Both the position numbers and the translations under genes were made by a program. Below the pieces are notes generated by a model, which did not search any database, was not told the DNA's origin, and saw only the letters and a program-made list of their open reading frames with translations. A stretch of 64,000 nucleotides of DNA from Lancefieldella parvula_C (GTDB taxonomy: Bacteria > Actinomycetota > Coriobacteriia > Coriobacteriales > Atopobiaceae): positions 1 through 64,000 of the forward strand of contig NZ_JRND01000007.1 of assembly GCF_000758945.1 (NCBI RefSeq), read 5' to 3'. Shown here piece by piece: positions 8,345 to 15,382 of the stretch (the stretch's first letter is position 1; each line of letters starts with the position of its first letter).

Positions 8345-9282
8345 CTACTGAGCCTTTGGCTGGGCCTCAGTCTTTGGGACGCAAATGAGCATGGTCCTGC
8401 CGTACTGGTCGGTGTAATTGCAGGTAAAGAGTGTAAGAACATGATCAGCGCGAGAAATAACATCTGCTGCATCGGAACGAGAGCTTACTGCTCTAGAAAG
8501 CCTATCTTTTAGGTAAGACCTGAACTCATCGACAGAATTGAAGTTAAACTGACGGACTTCCTCGTCATCTTCGTCGGTGTGATAGGTAAACACTGGCTCA
8601 AGCTCGTACGTCTGAGTAGGCGTGACGTACCAGATTGTCTCGACCTTATCAAAGGTAGACTGGTCATTCATTGCTCCAATGTACTGGAACATTGAGCCGT
8701 TTCTCATATGGTGACCATAGAGAATAGTCTGCTGGTCAGTGAGGCCATTTGGATTGTTCTGGTAGTCCATGAAAATCTGGCCACCGATTGACCACTCACC
8801 TTTTGCGTTTGTGTGCAGGTAGTGGTCGTTATCTGTAGTTTGATACACAGGGTAGTTGACCTGTGTGTCTGGAATCTGAATCCAGCCGACAACCTGGTTG
8901 TTTACTGCCTGAAGACCAGCCCAATCAATAACTGGAGCCTCATTTTTTTCTCGGAAACTGTTGCGTATGTTGCAAGCTCTTCGTTGATGACATCTTGCTC
9001 GTGATATTCAAGCTGAGTCTTGCCAAACATAACGCCAGCAACAACCAGGAGGCCAATGCCAACTACCAGCAAGATTGTGGAAAGAATGTAGGCAAAACCC
9101 TTCTTCTTAGCGGGTTTCTCGCCAGACTTTTTAGGAGAGGTTTTCTTGTTGCTATCTTTTTTTGAAGAAGCAGCGCTTTTCATAGAAGCCATCCCGACGG
9201 AGGTTTTTGAGGTGTGAGTATTTCCAGCCGTCTGATCGTCAGCGGCGAATGAAGCAAAATGCTTGCCGTTTTTTGATTCCAT
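8345..9282 (-). pseudogene. srtB: Class B sortase gene interrupted by a frameshift at a 7-base A run
   Basis: The first frame (9282 to 8902) encodes an N-terminal Lys/Ser-rich cytoplasmic part and one membrane anchor (about residues 70-92). After ATVSEKK it leaves frame and stops. The second frame resumes at 8941 with NEAPVIDW and runs to 8345. It carries the sortase catalytic His (ILYGHHMRNGSMF), the Cys (TLFTCNYT) and the Arg (GRTMLICVP). The break lies exactly at seven T on the plus strand (8943-8949). One extra A on the sense strand would restore a protein of about 311 residues. It may be a real pseudogene, phase variation, transcriptional slippage or a sequencing error. Class B sortases join pilin-like or haem-uptake proteins to the wall; no substrate gene with a sorting signal is adjacent. 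Confidence 0.8.
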
Positions 9283-9306
9283 GCACTTCCCTTCTGAAGG
9301 TACTCG

Positions 9307-9338
9307 TTTGTCATACCTTTGTCATACTCTTGTGATAC
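9307..9338 (-). promoter_or_regulatory. Three 10-bp direct repeats at an 11-bp period upstream of the sortase start
   Basis: TTTGTCATAC (9307-9316), TTTGTCATAC (9318-9327) and CTTGTGATAC (9329-9338) repeat with exactly one helical turn between them, 25-56 bp before the srtB ATG. The phasing suggests a protein lining one face of the promoter DNA. The function is inferred. Confidence 0.5.
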
Positions 9339-9420
9339 CCCTTAAAAGTTTAGCTATGCACGAAACAAAAATCTCTGTGCATCTTATGAAGTCATCGCAT
9401 AATCACATTTTGTAGGTACG

Positions 9421-9468
9421 CAAAATACGCAAAACCCGCGCCTTAGGTTTTCTAAAGCGCGGGTTTTG
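9421..9468 (-). terminator. Intrinsic terminator downstream of purE
   Basis: A 12-bp stem CAAAACCCGCGC / GCGCGGGTTTTG (arms 9430-9441 and 9457-9468). On the minus strand it is followed by CGTATTTTG. It lies between purE and the sortase promoter. Confidence 0.65.
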
Positions 9469-9479
9469 TGTGTGATTGC

Positions 9480-9575
9480 GTGCGGTTGCGGGTACGCGCA
9501 GGTGCGGGTACACGCTAGTACGCGCGGGCGCGGGTGCTTGCGCGCGGGTATGCGCAGGTGCGGTTCTATTCCGGG
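9480..9575. repeat. GC-rich degenerate repeat tract behind purE
   Basis: About 95 bp are made almost only of G, C and alternating GCG/GGT words, unlike the surrounding sequence. The 20-mer GCGGGTACGCGCAGGTGCGG at 9488-9507 recurs at 9544-9563 with one change. No gene or hairpin of obvious function is seen. Confidence 0.6.
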
Positions 9576-9587
9576 CTGTGAGTCAGC

Positions 9588-10049
9588 TTATGCGTCAGCC
9601 ATCTCGGCTTTGAGCTGGACGATCTTCTCGCGATACTCTGGAAGGGATGCGCCAAGAATTTGAGTAGCGTAGATAGCTGCGTTTTTGGCGCCGTTGATGG
9701 CAACGCAGGCAACGGGCACGCCGGATGGCATCTGAACCATGGAAAGCAGGGAGTCCATGCCACCGAGGTCGGAGGTCTTCATTGGGACGCCAACGACAGG
9801 CAGCGGAGTGAATGCAGCAACAACTCCGCCCAGGTGAGCGGCCTTTCCTGCGGCTGCGATGATTACCTTGAGGCCGCGGTCAGCAGCGGTCTCGGCCCAC
9901 TGGTGAACCTTGTCTGGAGTGCGGTGTGCGGATGCAATGACCAGCTCATATGGAACGCCCAAGCGCTCGAGCTCAGCGGTACATCCCTCCATAGTTGCAA
10001 GGTCGCTCTTAGATCCCATGATGATGCCGACAACAGGCTGATCTGCCAT
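9588..10049 (-). CDS. purE: 5-(carboxyamino)imidazole ribonucleotide mutase
   Basis: Class I PurE interconverts N5-CAIR and CAIR in purine synthesis. Motifs are GIIMGSKSDLATM at the N-terminus, the catalytic region ASAHRTPDKV, and the octamer-core sequence GKAAHLGGVVAAFT. The frame extends upstream to 10106, but the ATG at 10049 with a GGAG site gives the standard start MADQPVVGIIMGSKSD and a length of 153. It is a single gene away from the purF cluster, divergent from the pyridoxal kinase-like gene. No PurK is in the window. Confidence 0.95.
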   Translation of the reverse strand: MADQPVVGIIMGSKSDLATMEGCTAELERLGVPYELVIASAHRTPDKVHQWAETAADRGLKVIIAAAGKAAHLGGVVAAFTPLPVVGVPMKTSDLGGMDSLLSMVQMPSGVPVACVAINGAKNAAIYATQILGASLPEYREKIVQLKAEMADA

Positions 10050-10165
10050 CTCTGCTCCTTTGTTACGTCTCATAAAATTGGCGGATACGTCAAATATCCA
10101 TCTCACAGTATAGAGTATGATTTTCTAGAACGTTGGTCCATCAGTCCACGTGAAAGGAAACTGTA

Positions 10166-11035
10166 ATGAATGAAACCAACTCTGTTCTGTACCAGCGAGA
10201 AGGCTCGTACATCCCTCGCATCGCCGCAGTGCATGACCTCTGCGGATACGGAAAATGCTCGCTTGGCGTAGCTATTCCGGTGCTCTCGGCAGCGGGATGT
10301 GACGTTTGCCCAGTACCTACGTCGCTTTTCTCGGCACACACCAAGTTCCCTACGTTCTACATGCACGACACCACCAACATGCTCGAGGATTACCTGGATG
10401 CATGGCAGGAAGAGGGCATTGACCTGGACGCCATTTATTCTGGCTTCCTTGGTGCAGCAGAGCAGGTTGCAAGCATTCAGCGCTTGTACCAGGAGCATCC
10501 AAAGGCGCTTCGTGTTGTCGATCCAGTTATGGGCGATGGCGGCAAGATGTATCCAACCTATACGCAAGAGCTTTGCGATGCAATGAAATCCCTGGTAAAC
10601 GGTGCAGATATTCTGACACCAAACCTTACTGAGGCTTCTATTCTGACTGGTATTCCTTATGCTGGACAGGATTTGACGGATGAGCAGGTAGACGAGCTAC
10701 TTGATGCGCTGCTTGCAATGGGTGCAAAGTGCGTCGTTCTTAAGGGTATCGTTCGTGGCGACGGCCTCATCCGCAACTTTGTTGCTACCGAGTCCGAGCG
10801 TGGCGAGATTGTCTCCGAGCTTCTGCCATACATGCTGCACGGAACGGGTGACCTGTTTGCATCTGCGCTTCTAGCTGCAGTTATGTGTGGTCAGGAAATT
10901 GCTGACGCCGTTGAATTTGCTGGTGAGTTTGTTTGCGAGTCCATGGAAATTACTCGTGAGCAGCCAAACTTTGAGCTTCGTGGCGTTTCGTTTGAGACAA
11001 AGCTGGGCCTGATTGCTCAGCTTCTGCGGGAGTAA
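10166..11035 (+). CDS. Pyridoxal/pyridoxamine kinase-like protein (ribokinase superfamily)
   Basis: A 289-residue kinase of the PdxK/PdxY branch that phosphorylates B6 vitamers. The N-terminal pattern is AVHDLCGYGKCSLGVAIPVLSAAG, the middle has VVDPVMGDGGKMYPTY and TPNLTEA, and the anion hole and catalytic Asp are in LHGTGDLFASALLAA. An AAAGGAAA site precedes the ATG. It is followed by a strong terminator, so it is probably monocistronic. Substrate preference within the family is not certain. Confidence 0.88.
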   Translation: MNETNSVLYQREGSYIPRIAAVHDLCGYGKCSLGVAIPVLSAAGCDVCPVPTSLFSAHTKFPTFYMHDTTNMLEDYLDAWQEEGIDLDAIYSGFLGAAEQVASIQRLYQEHPKALRVVDPVMGDGGKMYPTYTQELCDAMKSLVNGADILTPNLTEASILTGIPYAGQDLTDEQVDELLDALLAMGAKCVVLKGIVRGDGLIRNFVATESERGEIVSELLPYMLHGTGDLFASALLAAVMCGQEIADAVEFAGEFVCESMEITREQPNFELRGVSFETKLGLIAQLLRE

Positions 11036-11104
11036 AAGCTCGCGCAAGCTGCGCTGCTAGTGTAAAACTTTACACTTCAGCGAAATCAAACATGATTCTT
11101 TGCC

Positions 11105-11142
11105 ATAGATGCCCACTCACATAGAGTGGGCATCTATTTTTA
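11105..11142 (+). terminator. Intrinsic terminator of the pyridoxal kinase-like gene
   Basis: A 14-bp perfect stem ATAGATGCCCACTC / GAGTGGGCATCTAT with a 5-base loop, followed by TTTTTAT, 70 bp after the stop. Confidence 0.9.
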
Positions 11143-11248
11143 TGCCAGCAGCCATGCAAAGATTCGACGCTATGCATGAAAATGCATTTTTCTGGCACTT
11201 TATTCGTTTCATTTTTTATCAACAAACATTGAGCTCCAAAATAGGGCG

Positions 11249-11418
11249 AAAAAGGTAAAAAACCCGTTTAGTTGGGGATCGAAAGAATTGATTAAAGAAT
11301 TGATATTACTAAAAGGCCAGTTGGTGCTAATCGGGCGTCACATTGCTGGCTCTAAATGACTCAAAATCGTCATGCATAAAGACTAAAACCCCCAACTAAA
11401 CGGTTTTTTTACCTTTTT
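11249..11418. repeat. 170-bp non-coding element bounded by a 29-bp inverted repeat
   Basis: The left arm (11249-11277) and the reverse complement of the right arm (11390-11418) agree at 28 of 29 positions: AAAAAGGT, six or seven A, CCGTTTAGTTGGGG. They enclose 112 bp without an open frame. The size and long terminal inverted repeats resemble a miniature transposable element; a structured RNA is the alternative. I see no clear target-site duplication. Confidence 0.6.
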
Positions 11419-11543
11419 GGGACCAAAATCGTCTTGGAAACACCAATCCGCTTACTTTCTGCCAAATTAACGTGCAAAGTCATTCGCCGTGCCACCATTT
11501 TGAGGCGTGCCGACCTCCCGATGAGTCACTTCATGTAGCGCAA

Positions 11544-11577
11544 GCAAAAGAGCCGCTGGTGCCAGCGGCTCTTTTGC
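11544..11577 (-). terminator. Intrinsic terminator after the 307-residue membrane protein gene
   Basis: A perfect 15-bp stem GCAAAAGAGCCGCTG / CAGCGGCTCTTTTGC with a 4-base loop, 23 bp beyond the minus-strand stop at 11600. The U-run is formed by CTCTTTTGC at the end of the stem. Confidence 0.75.
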
Positions 11578-11599
11578 ACTTTTTCTCAGGTAAGACAGA

Positions 11600-12523
11600 C
11601 TACTTGCTGCTTGAAGAACTGTCGGATGTACCTGTGGTGTTAGTGGTACCTGTGGTACCCGTGGTTCCCGCTGTGCCAGTAGTAGTGTTCTTCTTTGTTG
11701 AAGAGTCTCCACCAACAATGCCACCAAGCACGCGGACCGGCGTAAATGACGTTGCAATCTGGTCTCGCAATTCTTTCTGAATGGTGTCGTTTGCACCAGT
11801 AATGACCATGGTGATATTTACGCCATCAGAGGACTGCGTCTTTGAGAACGTAAAGGTAAAGATAGGTGTTGCGTCTCCACCAGGCTTAAGGAATCCAAAG
11901 AGCTGAGATTTCTGCAACTCACCCTGGTCGTTTCTATGAACGCTAACGTGATAGACAACGGTATTGATTCGTGGGTTGAGCAGCGCGTTAATAGCAAACG
12001 CCTGCGCCTGAACACTGGATCCCGCATAGCATTCAAGCACGTCTTTTGAGGTGGTATCGGTAACCGTTACCTCAACGCGACCAGTGTTCTCATCAGCTTC
12101 CTGAACCGAGAAATCCTCGGGGAACTGCGTAAATCCATTACCCCACTCAACGCCTCCACGCAGTGCGGATGCAACAGATCGTACCGTAACTGATTCAGTT
12201 AGATTTGCTGTGTTGGCTCGACGAATAACACCACAAGAAACCTGCATGAGAACAACAATTAACAGGAAAATCAGGACAAAAAGAACTGCCGTCTTTGTAA
12301 TGACCTTCTCGATATTTGAGCCCGAAGGATCAGATCCCGAGAGCGGGTCAACGTCTACCGCTGCAGCTCCACCCTGCCTGCGAGCACGCTCTAGAGCTGC
12401 GCGCTCCTCGTTAGGATGACCTGTCTCGTCTACCTTGGTAAACAACTCTTCAGCTGCGTCAGCGTCAAGCGCGCCCTTCTGGCGACGCGCGAAGCGTGAA
12501 CGTTCTGCATCATCTTTAGCCAT
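11600..12523 (-). CDS. Single-pass membrane protein with Thr/Gly/Ser-rich tail, unknown function
   Basis: A 307-residue protein. Residues 1-75 are charged and cytoplasmic in character. Residues about 76-98 form one membrane segment (AVLFVLIFLLIVVLMQVSCG). Residues about 100-270 are an extracellular domain without recognised motifs, and the last 30 residues are low-complexity TG/TN/S repeats ending in five Ser and a Lys. The tail looks like a flexible spacer, but no LPxTG-type signal follows. It is downstream of the ABC exporter gene on the same strand, 136 bp away. I do not recognise the family. Confidence 0.65.
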   Translation of the reverse strand: MAKDDAERSRFARRQKGALDADAAEELFTKVDETGHPNEERAALERARRQGGAAAVDVDPLSGSDPSGSNIEKVITKTAVLFVLIFLLIVVLMQVSCGVIRRANTANLTESVTVRSVASALRGGVEWGNGFTQFPEDFSVQEADENTGRVEVTVTDTTSKDVLECYAGSSVQAQAFAINALLNPRINTVVYHVSVHRNDQGELQKSQLFGFLKPGGDATPIFTFTFSKTQSSDGVNITMVITGANDTIQKELRDQIATSFTPVRVLGGIVGGDSSTKKNTTTGTAGTTGTTGTTNTTGTSDSSSSSK

Positions 12524-12659
12524 GTAGCTCTCTCATTCAACCTGCATAAACACGCCTTCAAAGCGTGCGATGCGTTGACTTTTGATCTTTGGTTACGAGC
12601 CGTCGGTTTGCAAACTGCAAGCTGCAAACCGCGTTTCGCAAAGCACCTAATGCTCTATT

Positions 12660-14516
12660 TTACCGCCTTGCGAGGTTTGGCGCACCACCAAACTGCATTT
12701 GATAGTAATGAGCGTAGATTCCGCCTTTTTCTAGCAGTTCATCATGGGTTCCACGCTCAACTGCACGACCGTGATTGATGGTGATAATTTCATCAGCACC
12801 CATAATAGTCGAGAGTCGATGGGCAATGACCAGCGTAGTTCTGTTCTTAGCCAGCTCGGAAAGGGACTCCTGGACCGCGCGCTCGGACTCGTTATCCAGA
12901 GCGGAAGTAGCCTCATCCAAAATGAGCAACGGTGGATTCTTGAGGAACACGCGCGCAATGGAAATGCGCTGCTTTTGTCCGCCCGAAAGCCTTGTTCCAC
13001 GCTGTCCTACCTGCGTATCATATCCGTCAGGCAACGACTCGATAAACTCGGCGATGTTTGCGCGCTTTGCGGCAAGCGCAATATCAGCTGCGGAAGCCTC
13101 AGGGCAACCGTATGCAATGTTCTCCGCAATGGTGCCGTCAAAAAGGTACACGTCCTGTTGGACCATACCAATTGACGAGCGCAAACTATGCTGCGTAACG
13201 GAGCGAATGTCCTGTCCGTCAATGGTGATGCTTCCACTTGTAACGTCATAGAAGCGTGGCAATAAAGCACAGGTAGTGGACTTGCCTCCACCTGAAGGTC
13301 CAACCAGCGCAACGGTTTTTCCGCTCTCAATATGAAGGTTCAATCCGTCGATAACGTCTTCGGCGTTGTTGTAAGAGAAATGAACGTCCTGGTAGATGAT
13401 ATCGCCAGCAGTAATCTGAATGTCGTGAGCATCAGGCGCATCTTGAATATCTGGCTGAGTCTCAAGAATTTCCGAGAAACGCTTAAAGCCCGCAAGACCT
13501 TTCTGGAATGTCTCGGTAAAGTTCAAAATGTTCATGATTGGCGTGGTAAACAGCGAGATATAGAGTGCATACGTAGCCAGGTCAATGGCTTGCATCTGAC
13601 CCTGAGCAATCATCCAGCCGCCCAAAACCAACACAACAGTGTTCAAAACACCCATCATGCCTGAAATTGCAGCTTGGTACCTGCCCATAGCCTGGTACAT
13701 ATTGGCCTTGGAGTCTAAGTATGCCGAGTTACTTGCTCTAAATTTCTTACGCTCGTGATCTTCCGCCGCAAAGCCCTTAACCACGCGAATACCAGAAAGT
13801 GAGTCTTCTAGCTGGGTATTTACGTCGGAAATTCGCATGCGGTTCTCTTTAAAAATGCCGCGCATGTGCATGTTAGCAAAGAAATTGAACACTACCAGCA
13901 CTGCAGCGATTCCAGCAAGCACCAGCGTAAGGGACACGTTAATAAAAGCCAGAATGACAAAAGAGCCGGCAATCTCAAGCAAGCCAATAATCAGATACTC
14001 AGGGCCATGATGCGCCGTCTCAGAAATATCAAACAAGTCGGATACCAAGCGACTCATCAGATCGCCCGTCTTGTGACGGTCGTAATACGAGAAGCTCATA
14101 CGCTCGTAAGCGTCAAACAGGTCTTCTCGCATCTTACTTTCCATACGCGCGCCCATGATGTGTCCCCAACTAATAACAAAGTAGCGACACAGAAAGTGGA
14201 CAAAGTACATAACCACAAGGCCAACAGCAATGAATACCAAGCTGCCAAGAATGGCATCTTTACCCTGCACAAACAGTCCCTTTGTGAGCGATCGCAGAAT
14301 TTGAGGGAACGCCAGCTCAATGCAAGCCAAAATGATGGCGCAGATAGTGTCCAGAATAAACAGATGCTTTTGCGGAGCATAATAAGAAAGAAAACTGGCA
14401 AACAGCGATTTGCGGTGTTTGCCAGAGGTGTTGTTTCCAGAGTTTCTAAAGCCGTTTCTGCTAGAGGCTGAAGTCAAAGAACTACCAGGTACAGGGCGAG
14501 AAGGACGATCAAGCAT
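12660..14516 (-). CDS. ABC transporter, fused permease and ATP-binding protein (exporter type)
   Basis: A 618-residue half-transporter. A hydrophilic N-terminal stretch of 40 residues is followed by six membrane segments (about 50-340) and a nucleotide-binding domain. That domain has Walker A GPSGGGKST, Q-loop MVQQDVYLFDG, signature LSGGQKQRISIAR, Walker B LLILDEATSALD and the H-loop in VIAHRLSTI. It resembles MsbA/LmrA-like exporters that act as homodimers. The substrate is unknown. The ATG lies 4 bp after the Nudix stop, so both are in one transcript with the purA/purD genes. Confidence 0.92.
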   Translation of the reverse strand: MLDRPSRPVPGSSLTSASSRNGFRNSGNNTSGKHRKSLFASFLSYYAPQKHLFILDTICAIILACIELAFPQILRSLTKGLFVQGKDAILGSLVFIAVGLVVMYFVHFLCRYFVISWGHIMGARMESKMREDLFDAYERMSFSYYDRHKTGDLMSRLVSDLFDISETAHHGPEYLIIGLLEIAGSFVILAFINVSLTLVLAGIAAVLVVFNFFANMHMRGIFKENRMRISDVNTQLEDSLSGIRVVKGFAAEDHERKKFRASNSAYLDSKANMYQAMGRYQAAISGMMGVLNTVVLVLGGWMIAQGQMQAIDLATYALYISLFTTPIMNILNFTETFQKGLAGFKRFSEILETQPDIQDAPDAHDIQITAGDIIYQDVHFSYNNAEDVIDGLNLHIESGKTVALVGPSGGGKSTTCALLPRFYDVTSGSITIDGQDIRSVTQHSLRSSIGMVQQDVYLFDGTIAENIAYGCPEASAADIALAAKRANIAEFIESLPDGYDTQVGQRGTRLSGGQKQRISIARVFLKNPPLLILDEATSALDNESERAVQESLSELAKNRTTLVIAHRLSTIMGADEIITINHGRAVERGTHDELLEKGGIYAHYYQMQFGGAPNLARR

Positions 14517-14522
14517 GCGTAA

Positions 14523-15368
14523 TTACTCCATAGGCAATCGGTGTGAAATTGAATCGCAGATAAGAGCTCCAATGATAGTCTTTGCGTCCTCGATTTTGCC
14601 ATCGAGAACAGCGTCTACCAGCTCAGATAGTGGAACAAGATCCACGTTAATAAATTCGTCGGCATCTGGGTCTGATCCCTCAAAGGTCAACTCAGTTGCC
14701 ATATAAAGGTGAATGAGCTCGTCAGTAAATCCATCAGAAGTGGCGGTAGTGGTGAGAAAAGCCATCTTTCCCGCCTTCATTCCGGTCTCTTCCAACAACT
14801 CACGGTGAGCGCAATCAAGAGGATCCTCACCTGGGTCAAGCTTTCCTGCAGGTAGTTCAACTGTTACACGACCAAGCGCAGTTCGATACTGACGAACCAG
14901 ACAAATTCTGCCCTCATCAGTCAATGCAACAATAGCCACAGCACCGGGATGACGCACAACATCACGAAGAGCAGTGCGTCCATCAGGAAGAGAGACACGC
15001 AGACGATTCACGTCAAAAATGCGACCAACCCAAACGGTATCTTCAGAAAGTGGCTTCTCTTCTAAAGAGGCATCACGCGCATCCTCTGTACCTGCAACAA
15101 AACTGCGCTTTTGTGGCTCCCCAGAATGATGGTAGGCAGCATCACCCACGGCAACACGCTCACCGTCGTAGGTAAGCGAATCAACTGCCGAGTGCAAATC
15201 ATTGCGAGCAGAATCAAACACCTCTGGAGTTACCTGCATGTCAGCATCAAGAATCTCTGGCTCAGCAGACTGCATATCATCAAACACATCACTAAACTGA
15301 GAGCTGCTTTGATCGCTGGTCCAAGCACCATCCTGTACGTTGGTTTTCTCGTCATTTTGATTTGCCAT
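14523..15368 (-). CDS. Nudix hydrolase, probable ADP-ribose pyrophosphatase type
   Basis: The Nudix box is intact: GEDPLDCAHRELLEETGMKAG, matching GX5EX7REUXEEXGU. It follows VELPAGKLD, which is typical of ADP-ribose pyrophosphatases. The catalytic domain occupies roughly residues 105-281. The first 100 residues are an acidic, Ser-rich, probably disordered extension not found in typical members (usual length 180-210). It lies between the degV-purD fusion and the ABC exporter with short gaps, implying cotranscription. The substrate is inferred from the subfamily. Confidence 0.9.
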   Translation of the reverse strand: MANQNDEKTNVQDGAWTSDQSSSQFSDVFDDMQSAEPEILDADMQVTPEVFDSARNDLHSAVDSLTYDGERVAVGDAAYHHSGEPQKRSFVAGTEDARDASLEEKPLSEDTVWVGRIFDVNRLRVSLPDGRTALRDVVRHPGAVAIVALTDEGRICLVRQYRTALGRVTVELPAGKLDPGEDPLDCAHRELLEETGMKAGKMAFLTTTATSDGFTDELIHLYMATELTFEGSDPDADEFINVDLVPLSELVDAVLDGKIEDAKTIIGALICDSISHRLPME

Positions 15369-15382
15369 AAGCGCTAACCTAA

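Noticed and set aside
12600..12645. Terminator of the ABC exporter gene
   Set aside because: GGTTTGCA / TGCAAACC can pair, but no T-run follows on the minus strand, so I did not call it.
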